Origin: Plasmodium coatneyi | Taxonomy: Eukaryota; Apicomplexa; Aconoidasida; Haemosporida; Plasmodiidae | DNA: 64,000 bases | NCBI RefSeq assembly: GCF_001680005.1 | Contig: NC_033562.1 | Coordinates: forward strand, 620,001-684,000 | Reading direction: 5' to 3' | Shown here: in pieces, positions 46,328 to 56,408 of the stretch | How positions within the stretch are numbered: the first letter of the stretch is position 1 | Layout of the letters: the number at the start of each line of letters is the position of its first letter | The notes under the pieces: model-generated | Database searches by the model: none | What the model saw: only the letters and a program-made list of their open reading frames with translations | Told to the model about the DNA's origin: nothing | Made by a program: the position numbers and the translations under genes

Positions 46328-48682
46328 CTAATAAACCGACACCGAGTAGTAGTTAAACCCCTTCATGTGCTTCTTATCCGAGCAGACATGAAAGTTCTTG
46401 GGGCATACGCCATTCACGGTGAAGCATTTGCCGTTGCGCTTGTTCAGGGGCGTCCGTGTAAATTCAAAAATGAGGTTGAATAAAACCTGTTGCGGGCATA
46501 TATCTATGTGTTTCTTCTTCTTCCCGGACACGTTTTCCTTCACCATTTTTCGCACGTTCATGGAAAATTTGGAATTTTGGGACTCCTCGTGGCCGCACAC
46601 TACCCACAGGCCAACAGCTGACTGGTCGGTTGGCCCTTGCATGGAGCAAGATGGCTTCCCATGCTTGCACGGGTATATAGCAATCGATATAGGGTCATTC
46701 GAATTTAGCACACTTATTCCAAAGCCAAATAAAATGATTTGATTTTTCTCTGAGCATTCGAGGGTTAGTAACCCAGTGCCTGACTTTACCTTCTGCTCAA
46801 GGAAAGGAATCATTTCTTCATTGCACATGGCGAAGAGGTAGTTATACGCATTGTCGCTCATCTTGGAATAGCATTTGTCGGAATCTTCGTCACATGTGTT
46901 CATATAAAAATCTTTCAACACGGTGAAGTCGTTAGGCACGGATAGGGAAAAGCCTAGGATAAAATTTTTTTTCTCTTCACACTCAAGGACTACCAAACCA
47001 GTTCCACTTGCAAACACCTTGGTGGCTTTCCTCAGTTGGTCCTTCACGTTGTACCGCTTCATCTCGTCATTTGTTATTTGCCCCAGGTTTAATGGGACAT
47101 TCACGGAAATGTAAAACTGTAGTGCTTCCTCGTACACCTTGGTTAACCTAATCGGTAGAATTCTAGACAAAGGCTCGTACTCCCCCTTTATGGGCATCGG
47201 ATTGTCTTTTATACTCTTTGCCCATTTTTCAAAATTCTTGGGATCATTCGGGTCATATATCGTGGTCCCCCCTATGATAACGGTTTCTTTTTCTATACTC
47301 GAGTTAGTGCTCTCTTCATTACTTGCCTCGTTCGAATTAGTGCTTGTTGAGGCCTTAGCCTTGAATAGGCCAAACCCAGCTGATGCACTTACAGATACCG
47401 ATAACCCCTTTTCACTCATCGCTTTGTATTCATTTTTTGATATTTTCACTTGCTGTGTTATTTTCCCCCCCAAATGGATGAGGGTCGAAACATGGGTTCC
47501 GAAATTTTTAAAAAAGTACATCCAGGACTCTACGCTGTGCCCGCACTTTTCCGTTTTTCGATTATTTCGGAACTCTTCCACGGTGCAGTAAGTATCGTCA
47601 TGCTGAAGCGAATTGAAGTAAGACGGTAGTAACGATATCGCCCTTACGAACTGATCGCTCAGCTTCCACTGCGAGTATTGGGACAAAGACGCCATGTACT
47701 TGAAGCAGTAACTTTTCAACATAAACAGCCGAAATTTCTTCTTCGATATCGTATTAGAAACACTCGTATACCCTGTAGATGCAGAGAAGGAACCGAAGAA
47801 CCCGTAGGAGGCACTTACAGATGCATCAACGGAGAGCTCTTTTGTGTACTCACTCATTGTACTTATTTCGCTTTCATTTTCTGACCTATTACAAGAAATT
47901 TCATTTCGCACGTATGACCCATTTGGGTTTATATTCACGTAAGTGTCCGGATAATCTAAATCCGACTTCGGGTAAGTCAATTTTATGATAGAATCTCGGT
48001 ACCCAGGATCTACCTTCAAGAAGGGATCACCAATTGGGTTTCCAAAAATGAAATCGTAACCCACCCCTAGGTACTCCGTTCCTTGTATTACCACAGTAGA
48101 CATACCATCTTCTCTCTCTTCTTTGTATTTATTATATAAATCCTTTTCCTCGTCCACTCCGTCATATACAACCACTGTATGGTGTCGATCGTTGTAGATA
48201 TTTTCTTCACCTATCCTGTTGTCCTCCTTCTTCACCGAGTTGATCTCCCCAATTCCTTTCATTAAATTTACGAAGTTTTTCACCCTACTGTTGCCGCAAC
48301 CTTCAGGATTGTTCCCACAATCGTCCACACCAGGTGTGGAGGCGCTAGCACCCTTTTTCATCTCATGGAAGTTGATGCTACGAACCCGATTTGTGCTTTC
48401 CCCATCGGCGGAACGTTCTTCCAGAGGCATTTTTCTCCCTCCTCCTTTTAATCCTCCACTATGTAGTACCTGCTTTTGCTGCAAAAAATGAAGAATGTCA
48501 CTGTTTTTTTTGGACATCCTTTTGTTAGGGCCCACTCCCCTCTCCTTCACGCCTGAAGCGCAAACGTACAGTCCCCCCCTCGGATGCTTCCTGCATACAC
48601 TGTGGGTTAAGAAGTCGTAAAGCAGGTTCGCCACTACCGCCGAGTATATGGCCAGTATGAATGCTCCCCTTTGAAAGGCCAT
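46328..48682 (-). CDS. PLP3: MACPF perforin-like protein, PLP3/MAOP type
   Basis: A single exon of 784 residues. The N-terminus (MAFQRGAFILAIYSAVVANLL) is a signal peptide. A polar spacer follows, then the MACPF domain from about 195 to 540. It includes the central signature WMYFFKNFGTHVSTLIHLGG near 390 and flanking Ser/Ala/Gly-rich segments (SVSASYGFFGSFSASTGY and SVSASAGFGLFKAKAS) that form the membrane-inserting hairpins. A Cys-containing apicomplexan C-terminal domain with internally repeated GTGLLTLECSEKNQIILFGF-like units runs to the end. Synteny (from memory) with P. falciparum chromosome 9 and the sequence fit PLP3, the membrane-attack ookinete protein that ruptures the mosquito midgut cell membrane. 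It is expected to be micronemal and secreted. A cluster of TAGCTA-like sites lies upstream. Confidence 0.9.
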   Translation of the reverse strand: MAFQRGAFILAIYSAVVANLLYDFLTHSVCRKHPRGGLYVCASGVKERGVGPNKRMSKKNSDILHFLQQKQVLHSGGLKGGGRKMPLEERSADGESTNRVRSINFHEMKKGASASTPGVDDCGNNPEGCGNSRVKNFVNLMKGIGEINSVKKEDNRIGEENIYNDRHHTVVVYDGVDEEKDLYNKYKEEREDGMSTVVIQGTEYLGVGYDFIFGNPIGDPFLKVDPGYRDSIIKLTYPKSDLDYPDTYVNINPNGSYVRNEISCNRSENESEISTMSEYTKELSVDASVSASYGFFGSFSASTGYTSVSNTISKKKFRLFMLKSYCFKYMASLSQYSQWKLSDQFVRAISLLPSYFNSLQHDDTYCTVEEFRNNRKTEKCGHSVESWMYFFKNFGTHVSTLIHLGGKITQQVKISKNEYKAMSEKGLSVSVSASAGFGLFKAKASTSTNSNEASNEESTNSSIEKETVIIGGTTIYDPNDPKNFEKWAKSIKDNPMPIKGEYEPLSRILPIRLTKVYEEALQFYISVNVPLNLGQITNDEMKRYNVKDQLRKATKVFASGTGLVVLECEEKKNFILGFSLSVPNDFTVLKDFYMNTCDEDSDKCYSKMSDNAYNYLFAMCNEEMIPFLEQKVKSGTGLLTLECSEKNQIILFGFGISVLNSNDPISIAIYPCKHGKPSCSMQGPTDQSAVGLWVVCGHEESQNSKFSMNVRKMVKENVSGKKKKHIDICPQQVLFNLIFEFTRTPLNKRNGKCFTVNGVCPKNFHVCSDKKHMKGFNYYSVSVY

Positions 48683-49549
48683 TTTTTACTGGGGGTTAAG
48701 CGGTTATGTGGATGTTGTGCACAAAAACAAATGTGTGTAGCGTCAGCAAGGCGGAAATTGGTGCATTTCCCTTTACGCATTTCGAATTGTTTGAAAAGGC
48801 GAAGGTTAACCCATTAACGGGGGAAAAATATAATTTAAAAGGTGAAGCGATTTTTTAAGGGAATCAACCCGCTAGTGCAAAAAAGAGGTCTACACTCAAA
48901 GGTGTGAAGAAATCGGAACGAATCACTACGATCTCTCAAAGGAACAATCTCAACGTGACAGAGTTAGGCGATAAGCATAAACTCATCCACATGTATCTGT
49001 TACTCCCCTATACCTTCCAAAATTGGGGAGAACAAAATAAACTTTAATTCAACGCCCGGGAGAGACGTTCAAATTGGTTATTCTCTGGAGGGAAAGACAA
49101 ATGTGCAGAACTGCTCTTTAAGGTGTGTGCAAAAAGGGAAAACATTATATCAGCGAGCTGGACAAATAGGCAATGTTGCTAGTAAAAAAAAAAAAATAAT
49201 AATATAAAATAGCGAAAGAATTAGCTAGCTAAATGTTCAATGTGGCTAGAGAAAAAAAAAAAAAAAAAAAGAACAATTCTACCTGACGTAGTTAGCCAAA
49301 TGGACCAGCAACAAGGGAAAAAAAAAAATTTTTTACCTGATTTAGCTAGCCAAAATGGACAACAACAAAAAAAAAAAAAAAAAAAAACAGGTAACACTCA
49401 TCTCTGCTACCCGAAATAGACACTGGTCAACAAAAAAAGGACTCACTGCTAGTCCCATTAGGATGGCACTTTTCCATCATTAAAAAGGGAATTCCATTTC
49501 CTCGCGAAGAGTGCGCAAAACTCGATACACAAATCCCGTCGTGCTTGTT
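48683..49549. other. Promoter region of the MACPF gene / 3' spacer of reductase gene
   Basis: 867 bp between two - strand genes. It contains several A-runs and an imperfectly repeated block (about 49215-49390) in which TTAGCTAGC-type sequence alternates with poly-A. Confidence 0.6.
49222..49352 (-). promoter_or_regulatory. Cluster of TAGCTA/TAGCCA sites upstream of the MACPF gene
   Basis: Six matches to the degenerate motif [TC][AG]GC[TC][AG], reported for the ookinete factor AP2-O, occur within 131 bp: 49222-49227, 49226-49231, 49243-49248, 49293-49298, 49343-49348 and 49347-49352. They lie about 540-670 bp upstream of the MACPF start codon. The surrounding sequence is a loose repeat with shared ACCTGA..TAG.TAGCCAAA.TGGAC..CAACAA words. 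Binding is inferred, not shown. Confidence 0.45.
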
Positions 49550-51757
49550 TCACCACACTTCTTCCACATACCGACCGTCCTTCTTCAAACCTTTGGTAAA
49601 TTTCTTATTGTTTTGTTTGTAATGCATGGGCAAGCTGTTAATCGTTTTGTTCACATCTTTGCTCATGTTGGTATTGCCGCACACGTAGATGTAGGCTCCC
49701 TTTTGGATCAAACTCCAGACAAGATCCTTCCTTTCCATAATTAAATCCTGCACATAAACCTTTTCATGTTGATCTCTTGAGAAAGCAAGGAACACTTGAT
49801 CGATATGTTTCCCTTCCTCAGCTTCGGCAATTTCCCTTTCGTAGAGGAAGTCTATTTCTTTCTTTCTGCATCCAAAGAAGAGGATTCGCTTGGCCTTCCT
49901 GGCTACTCCATTTTGCACACACGTTTGGTCGAAATGCTTAAATTCCGTTATGAACGCTTTGAAGGGGGCAATTCCCGTTCCAGTGGCGATCATGATAATA
50001 TTGGTCGATTCCAAATGGGGAGGCAAACAAAATTTGGAAGATTTCAAATTAAATTTTATGCTATCATGTGGGGCTAATTCCTCCGTTAGGTAGAAGGAGG
50101 CCGAACCTTTAAACCATCGTCTGTTGCAAAGTTCTCGTAACTTCTGCTCACTTATGGGGGGAAGCATATTATTACTTTTAAACGCTTTAAGGGCCTTTCT
50201 AAGCGAATGAATAGGGTACTGTTTCTTCTTAACCGTTAAAGAGATCGTGTCTTCCCCTCCCTTGGGGGATGAAGAAATGGTGTAACTTTTTGGAACATTC
50301 CTTGGAATTAGTTGCAAAAACGGGGTTAACTCGAACTCAGCTTTGGGCATGAATATATCGACAAATTCAATCAATGTCATGTCTGACTCTTTGCAAATGT
50401 TGAAAAACGTACTTCTCTGCTTATTGGAAAGGATATAATTAAACATTTTGAGTTCCTCCACATCTTTAATGAAGCACTTGAACTTTTTTAAAATGTTTAC
50501 CCTCGGTATGGTCGTCAAGTCGCAGTAGTACGCCAGTGCGTCTTCCACGGTGCATGGCGTGGGGAAGGGGACACACACGGGGGTGTTTTCCTGAGGAGAA
50601 CTGCTTGGTACGGCATTCACATTCGAACTGTTCTGATGACATTCTGGGGAGGGATTCTCTGTTATGTTGCTAGACACAAAGGTGAATCTCTTTTTCCTGT
50701 CTGTATCGTCTATTCCTAACCTTTTCAACCACCAGGATATAATTTCCTTCGGGTTTTTGGCCAACACAACAAACGTGTCAGCTGCTTTGAAGGAGACTTT
50801 CTCCACAGCGATAACTACCCTATTGACCTTATCATCATCAGGAGTGTCGTTCACATTTTTCAACAGGTTCTCATTCGATAGGACCCTTCCCGTGTGATGA
50901 TTAAAGTAGAACTTGCCCGTTATGTCCGTCGTTTGGTGGGGCAAAATTATTGGTTCATTTTCACCAGGGTGTGCTACTTGCAGCCCTTCTGGTAATGTAG
51001 CTTCGGTTATCGCTTCGTCTGCGTACCGAATGCGCAGATTTATCTCTGGAAGGGTTGTCCAGTCCACCAATTCAACCACATTTTCTGAAAAAAGGTGCAC
51101 TGGAATAATATCCTCTTTCATATGTAGAATTTTGACAAGTTCCTTAAAAAATTCCCTTTTCCAAATTTCAAAGTCCTGATATATATTGTCATCATCATCC
51201 CCAAACACATTTTCGCTAATTTGTTTTGCCTTAAATTTGGTGAGATAGTTAGCTAGTTTTTTTGCAACTTTGTTAAAGTGCTTATATTGTTTGCTTCCTA
51301 ATCCCATGATGGAATATAGGGTGTTTCTAAAATATTGATTGTCGTCATTCAGATTTTTCAGCCACTTAAAAAAGGCACATGCATTGTCTGTGGGTTCTCC
51401 ATCTCCATAAGTAGCTACAATAAATATGCGCACACCAAATTTTGATATTTCTTCTTTTTTGAAATATTCCAAATCGATTACCTCTGCTTTTATATTAAAA
51501 ATGTCTCTTAGGTTTTCGCTCAGCTCTTTGGAAAACTGTTCTGCCGTTCCTCCTTGGCTGCCAAAGTAGATCTTCACGTTGTTCCTAATTTGTTCGTTTG
51601 TCTCCACGTCCCTTTGGCATCTCAAGCGGAGGCATCTTCTTACGATATTTGTCAATTTTCGAAAAAGGGGGGCGTGTCTGGCCTTCCAGGCGAGGAACAA
51701 TGCGCAGGCGCAGAAAATGGACCCCTGCAAAAGGAGCCTGCTCGGACGCTGGATCAT
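49550..51757 (-). CDS. CPR: Diflavin reductase, NADPH-cytochrome P450 reductase-like
   Basis: A single exon of 735 residues that carries electrons from NADPH through FAD to FMN to an acceptor. A hydrophobic anchor lies at residues about 8-24 (LLLQGSIFCACALFLAW). The FMN domain follows, with GSQGGTAEQF near 66, ATYGDGEPTDNA, MGLGSKQYKHFN and GDDDDNIYQDFEIWK. Then come the linker and FAD domain with SYTISSSP, and the NADP-binding part with ATGTGIAPFKAF, FFGCRKKEIDFLYERE, AFSRDQ and YVCGNT, ending VEEVW. The aromatic C-terminus that stacks on FAD is present. In the FAD motif the usual Arg (RxYSI) is Lys (PKSYTISSSP). Canonical P450s are not known in Plasmodium, so the acceptor is unclear. It has sometimes been labelled nitric oxide synthase, but no oxygenase domain is present. 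Confidence 0.92.
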   Translation of the reverse strand: MIQRPSRLLLQGSIFCACALFLAWKARHAPLFRKLTNIVRRCLRLRCQRDVETNEQIRNNVKIYFGSQGGTAEQFSKELSENLRDIFNIKAEVIDLEYFKKEEISKFGVRIFIVATYGDGEPTDNACAFFKWLKNLNDDNQYFRNTLYSIMGLGSKQYKHFNKVAKKLANYLTKFKAKQISENVFGDDDDNIYQDFEIWKREFFKELVKILHMKEDIIPVHLFSENVVELVDWTTLPEINLRIRYADEAITEATLPEGLQVAHPGENEPIILPHQTTDITGKFYFNHHTGRVLSNENLLKNVNDTPDDDKVNRVVIAVEKVSFKAADTFVVLAKNPKEIISWWLKRLGIDDTDRKKRFTFVSSNITENPSPECHQNSSNVNAVPSSSPQENTPVCVPFPTPCTVEDALAYYCDLTTIPRVNILKKFKCFIKDVEELKMFNYILSNKQRSTFFNICKESDMTLIEFVDIFMPKAEFELTPFLQLIPRNVPKSYTISSSPKGGEDTISLTVKKKQYPIHSLRKALKAFKSNNMLPPISEQKLRELCNRRWFKGSASFYLTEELAPHDSIKFNLKSSKFCLPPHLESTNIIMIATGTGIAPFKAFITEFKHFDQTCVQNGVARKAKRILFFGCRKKEIDFLYEREIAEAEEGKHIDQVFLAFSRDQHEKVYVQDLIMERKDLVWSLIQKGAYIYVCGNTNMSKDVNKTINSLPMHYKQNNKKFTKGLKKDGRYVEEVW

Positions 51758-51878
51758 TCTGCCTCGGAATGGGGGAAATGGGGAACTTTCGAGAACCGTT
51801 CTGGCAGCGACTCATATAACATTTCTCTATCACCTATATGACAGCGGTTCTGCGCGTGTCCCTTCCAGTGCGATCCCT

Positions 51879-52330
51879 TTATCTGTATGTCGTTGGTTGG
51901 CACGTTCTCCCTCCTGATCGGACCCCCCAATACCACTCCTCCTTCTTAAGCGGATTGGCTAACATGGTGGTTTTCCTTACGAAGCAGCGCATGTAGAACG
52001 GGTTATAACACTGTTGTGTTCCTTTAAAAGGCTTTGATTGCCCTTTACCACCCCCTCCCGCAGCGTAAAAGGCTTCAATCCTGTCTTGAGTGTTCGGTGC
52101 AAGGAGCATGCCAAGGGGGGGCAGAGCCACAAATAAGCATACCAATCGGAAGCGTCTCCTTCAGCGTCACTTTCACCACATTAACTGGCAGCAGGATCGA
52201 CGAGCATATGTAAAGCGAGCCCAGCGCGACCACGCTGAGTGGGAATTTTAAACCGCTTCTGAAAGAGGACTTCCAATTGGGGCAGTCAAATGAAGGTTGT
52301 TCGGAAGGATAGGCAACGGGAGATGGAGTT
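51879..52330 (-). CDS. Candidate small spliced membrane-protein gene (tentative)
   Basis: A - strand frame without an ATG, with acceptor CTCTTTCAG and exon start at 52258 possible, reads RSGLKFPLSVVALGSLYICSS and continues ILLPVNVVKVTLKETLPI up to a GTATGC donor at 52142. This contains one clear hydrophobic segment. After a short intron (acceptor AAG, exon from 52084, or CAG, exon from 52080) a second exon could continue DRIEAFYAAGGG..CYNPFYMRCFVRKTT..KKEEWYWG to the stop at 51879. No initiating ATG exon was settled, and the intron would be only about 58-62 nt. Protein-like composition in two adjoining frames joined by plausible splice sites is the only support. Confidence 0.25.
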
Positions 52331-52647
52331 CAAAATTGGCGCGCTGGAAAGCAGCAAACAAATACGTTGCACAGAAACGTGGCACAAACGGGGAAGAAGC
52401 AACTCCCTCCCCTCGTATAGTGCATGCAAAGCAGAGTTAAAAAAAAAAAAGGGGCACCTCTCGACCCATTTCGGCGCCGCTTAACAGCTTTCAACACTGC
52501 TTAATGGCCATGGTGCGGAAAATTCGGCTCGAGTGACTTTTCCTTCCAATTGGGGGCTATTCCGCACATGCAAGAAAGTTTACATCATGCGTTCCTGTTC
52601 AAGTACCCGTTTTGTCATTTCATATTTTATTTTTATCCTTACGTATA

Positions 52648-52672
52648 TTTTTTTTTTTTTTTTTTTTTTTTT
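52648..52672. repeat. Homopolymer T25
   Basis: An unbroken T-run about 0.3 kb upstream of the OTU-protease gene. Confidence 0.8.
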
Positions 52673-52979
52673 GCCTGTTCATAAATTTTGATTTCCCGAA
52701 TGGGAATAACCCCCCCTGTGTGAATTGCGCCAACCGGTTGAATAGGCACATGAGTCAATTTTTCCTTATGTGGTAAAAAAAAAGGGGTGCTAGTAGCGGG
52801 GGGGGGAGGGGATGCATGTTTGTGCCGCGTGGGTAGATGGGCGTTTTCGCCAAATCACATGTGCTTGTACGCGCCACCACTGTGACGATAACGACGAATG
52901 GTGATAAGGCCAGACAGCCTGTGCAGCAGCTTCGTCTGTCACTTCCTCCTACCATTTTGCCTGCCATTACATCCCCACC

Positions 52980-53678
52980 ATGGAACTCTGCTGCGGCGGG
53001 AAGCTGCGGGACTTGCGGTACCGATATATGGCGAGCCGTCTGAGGGTCTCCGAGAGCCTCGAGCGAGACGAACAAATGGAAACAAAGCTGAGTATGAGCA
53101 TGAACATAAAAAGTTTAGAACAAGTGCTGACGGATATACAGAAGCTAAAACGGACGGAAGAAATGAAACGATACAGTACCTTCGACAGAAGAATTTCCTT
53201 TTTAAAAAGAAGCAGCATAATAAACAAAACAAATTACAAATCTGGACGAACCATTTTGGAGAAGAGACTTTTGGCAGTTGACTGTGAGCTGATTAAAGTT
53301 CCAGGGGATGGCAACTGTCTGTTTCGATCCATTTCTTGTAATTTATTCAACGAACAAAAGTATCATATGTATGTGCGGAAAAGGTGTGTGGAGCATATGC
53401 TAAATTGTAAGGAGGAGTTTTCCATTTATTTTGAGGAGGGTACCTTTCACGAATACACAGAAAAAATGTCTCAGAATGGCTACTGGGGGGACGAGCTATG
53501 TATAAAAGCCACGGCAGATGCTTTTGATTGCGTTGTTTATATTATCACGTCCACTGAGGACAACTGGCATTTGAAATACGAGTCCAAGCATCGAACCGAG
53601 GGGGAGTACAAGAAGTGCGTGTTTCTGGCTTACACGAGTCCCGTGCACTACGACTCCTTTAGGCTCATTCGGTCGTGA
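52980..53678 (+). CDS. OTU-family cysteine protease (deubiquitinase)
   Basis: A single exon of 232 residues. The OTU domain fills the C-terminal half: Asp and catalytic Cys in VPGDGNCLFRSISCNLF near residue 110, WGDELCIKATADAFDCVVYII in the middle, and catalytic His in PVHYDSFRLI at the end. The N-terminal 100 residues are charged and helical (SLEQVLTDIQKLKRTEEMKRY), possibly a coiled coil. Predicted to cleave ubiquitin or ubiquitin-like conjugates. The ATG at 52980 (ACCATGG context) is the first in frame. Confidence 0.92.
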   Translation: MELCCGGKLRDLRYRYMASRLRVSESLERDEQMETKLSMSMNIKSLEQVLTDIQKLKRTEEMKRYSTFDRRISFLKRSSIINKTNYKSGRTILEKRLLAVDCELIKVPGDGNCLFRSISCNLFNEQKYHMYVRKRCVEHMLNCKEEFSIYFEEGTFHEYTEKMSQNGYWGDELCIKATADAFDCVVYIITSTEDNWHLKYESKHRTEGEYKKCVFLAYTSPVHYDSFRLIRS

Positions 53679-54451
53679 TGGCCAAAGGGGGAAACCCTAC
53701 GGCGGCGCTGTTGCCCATATGTTACTCCCCCCTATCTTTATTTCCGTGCAGAAATGCGCACAAATGGGTGCATTTTTTCGTGCTACTTTTCCATACCGAT
53801 TGGTCCCCCGTTGCTGCGATGTTTACGTTCCATTTATTGGTACTAATTTTTGCAGCCTATTTTTGATGCCCATTTTTGCCGCATATTTTTGTGATATTTC
53901 CATGGGCGGCTCCACAACTTCCCCAAAGCACCCCGCACGATACGTAGTCGGGCGGTGCTCCTTTGTTCAAAACGACGGCAAGTCGCGCAAAAAAAAAAGT
54001 GGCACTTTCCCTATCGTGTGACCGCTTAAAACGGGGAGCACTGCCACTTCGCAATTTTGCTAACATAACAACCGGGTTAATTCTAAGTGGAATCAACGCT
54101 GGGGCCGCGAGGTTATTTTTATAGTGTCGCATCGCCCCTCTTATGATTTTATATAATTTGAATTGGCTTGTTTTGGTTTTAATTGGCTTCCTTTGATTTG
54201 ATTTGATTTGGCTTGAATTTTTTTTTTTTTTTTTTTCCAAAACCCCGGCACTGGGGGAAGGCGCTGGAGAAAGCGCCACAAGGAAGGGGTTACGCGTGTA
54301 ACAGCGGGGGGAAAAAGCCACTTGGCAGGAGGGAAGAATTGCGTCGTTAGTTGCGCATACGGTTTGGCTGCCACGTCGTGGCCGTTTTGCTGTCACCCTG
54401 GCACCACTGTATTCTACCATTTCCCTTCCGATCCCCCCTCCCGTTCTGACG
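53679..54451. other. Intergenic region
   Basis: 773 bp between two + strand genes. It has a repetitive TTTGATTTGATTTGGCTTG stretch near 54150-54215 and a T-run near 54219-54237. A 314-codon frame on the opposite strand runs through it into the next gene but has no coding character. Confidence 0.55.
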
Positions 54452-55456
54452 ATGAATGCGCACGCAACAAAGGACGCCGCTAAGCGGCACGAAGTGGAAA
54501 TCACGAAGCTGACAAAAGACGAAATGACATTCATCTTGCACAACAGCAACACTGGAATGGCGAACGCGCTACGAAGAATCATGTTGTCGGAGATCCCAAC
54601 GCTCGCCATCGATGTGGTTAATGTGTATGAAAATACGAGTCCCTTCCATGATGAATTTTTAGCACACAGATTAGGGCTAATCCCAATCGATAGTAGAAAT
54701 GTTAAAAATTTTGAGTTCAGAGAAAAATGCAAATGTAAGGAGACATGCTCCAAATGCACCATCCAGTATTTGATCCAAGTGAAGTGCAACAATGTTAGCA
54801 AAATAGATGTAACTCATTACGACATAGAGTCTGTGGAGCACGAACCGAATGTACCAATGCCGGTGCCCTTTGAAGATAGGAACAACAAAATGGCAGAGAG
54901 TAATGCCATTCCAATTGTTACTCTGTCTAAAAATCAAACATTACATATGAAGTTAATAGCCACGAAAGGAATTGGGAAAATGCATGCCAAGTGGATACCT
55001 GCAAATGTATCCTACAGGATTGACCACAAAGTTTCCATCAAACACCACTTAATCAATTCTCTGTCTGCTGAACACAAACTATTGTTAGCCAACAGCTTGA
55101 ACAAAGATTGCTACGTTTTAAAAAATGCAGAGGCTCATGATAGGGATGTATCTTTAAGGTTAAATGAAAATATGTCCGTCGTCATGGCAGAGAGTTGTAT
55201 CGAAGTGCTAAACGAATTGGGATATAAAGACGTCGTTAAGGTAATCTATGATGAGACGAAATTCCATTTTAAAGTTGAATCTGTTGGTTCCATGCCACCG
55301 GAACAGGTTGTAGAAATGGCCATCGAAATTTTGGAGAATAAGTTGAAGACACTCGAGCCGCAAATCAAGTCCTCCTTCTATTCCATCGATGAGGTCGCCA
55401 AGCAACTCAAGGAACAGGGCGTCTCCCTCTACGGAATTCAACTCGACCTGGAGTGA
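54452..55456 (+). CDS. RPB3: DNA-directed RNA polymerase II subunit RPB3
   Basis: A single exon of 334 residues. This is the alpha-like subunit that pairs with RPB11 and nucleates Pol II assembly. The N-terminal dimerisation part carries FILHNSNTGMANALRRIMLSEIPTLAI and FLAHRLGLIPI. The RPB3-type zinc loop follows (CKCKETCSKC near residue 90). The second half returns to the dimerisation domain, with FKVESVGSMPPEQVVEMAIEIL near 280. The Cys loop and the GMANALRR motif separate it from RPAC1 of Pol I/III. The start ATG at 54452 lies just after an A/T-poor leader. Confidence 0.95.
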   Translation: MNAHATKDAAKRHEVEITKLTKDEMTFILHNSNTGMANALRRIMLSEIPTLAIDVVNVYENTSPFHDEFLAHRLGLIPIDSRNVKNFEFREKCKCKETCSKCTIQYLIQVKCNNVSKIDVTHYDIESVEHEPNVPMPVPFEDRNNKMAESNAIPIVTLSKNQTLHMKLIATKGIGKMHAKWIPANVSYRIDHKVSIKHHLINSLSAEHKLLLANSLNKDCYVLKNAEAHDRDVSLRLNENMSVVMAESCIEVLNELGYKDVVKVIYDETKFHFKVESVGSMPPEQVVEMAIEILENKLKTLEPQIKSSFYSIDEVAKQLKEQGVSLYGIQLDLE

Positions 55457-56408
55457 CCTCACCGACTACGTGATGTGCCTCCGCGGTGTCAGCAGTGCGT
55501 ATGTCTATGTGGATCGCCTTACCTTTTCCCATTTATCCTTTTTTTTTTTCGTTCCTTCGTCGGGCCACCCACGTGGGTGTGCATACATACATACCTTCGC
55601 GTATGCCATTTTATGCTTACAAAAAAAAAAAACTTTTAACTTTCCTGCATGTCCATTCGCACATGAAGTCATTCGCGAAAGAGCTTAATGGAAAGACTGC
55701 CACTGTCCCGGGGACGTCGACCGAAAGGCGGTGCGCATAATATGCTCCTCATTTTGTTAACACCCTTTCGCCAAACGGGCAAGAAAATATCACAAACAAG
55801 TTGTACACATCACTTAATCGTTTGTAGAGGCGCACATTTTCACCACTCTCTGCGTACACAAGTGTATGCTTCCGTTCGTCCTTTGCAAGGGAGTCCCCCT
55901 TCTTTTCTAACGTGATCAAGGCCGTCGAATTTCTTTAAATCGTCCTTCCTAAAATGCACGAAAGAAATGGCATGGCTGTTTTTGCCACAATTTGGAAAAA
56001 AAAAATATGAACAAAAAAAAAAAAAAAAAAGCTTGCGGGAAAGTAGCGCCCCGTAGATCATCCTCCCAACAAATAATCCAAACGAACCAAAAGGCAGCAA
56101 AACGAAGCAGAGATAATTGCGTAGAATCCTCGATCTTAGTGAGCAATGTGGGTGCACGACGCTCCGTTCCAAGTAACAGAAGTGATGCGAGAAAAGGTAC
56201 GCCATTCCGCATGTGCACCCAGTCATACACTTTGTGGAAAACCACATCGTGGTAAGGGAAACGAACAAGAATTGTTCTTGCCAAAGGGACGAAAAAAAAA
56301 AAAAATAATAAAACTCAATCAAGATTGCAACTGATAATAAGATGATTAAGAAGGTCACCCACGCGTTGTTCTCACGTATTATTCCTTTTTTTTTTTTTTC
56401 CCTTTAAA
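55457..56408. other. Intergenic region
   Basis: 952 bp between RPB3 and FabG. It has A-runs near 55620-55632 and 56012-56030 and a T-run near 56388-56399 just before the FabG start. No gene is supported. Confidence 0.6.

Larger units (their letters stand above)
51758..52979. other. Intergenic region, 1.2 kb
   Basis: Between divergent genes. Part of it (51879-52330) may hold a small spliced gene on the - strand, listed separately. A T25 run lies at 52648-52672 and a G9 patch near 52799. Confidence 0.55.

Noticed and set aside
49550..51757. Nitric oxide synthase as an alternative identity
   Set aside because: Only the reductase half is present; there is no oxygenase domain or calmodulin site.
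53857..54801. 314-codon - strand frame overlapping the RPB3 start
   Set aside because: It overlaps the conserved RPB3 N-terminus and includes a poly-Lys tract from a T-run and a repeat-derived segment; no domain is visible.
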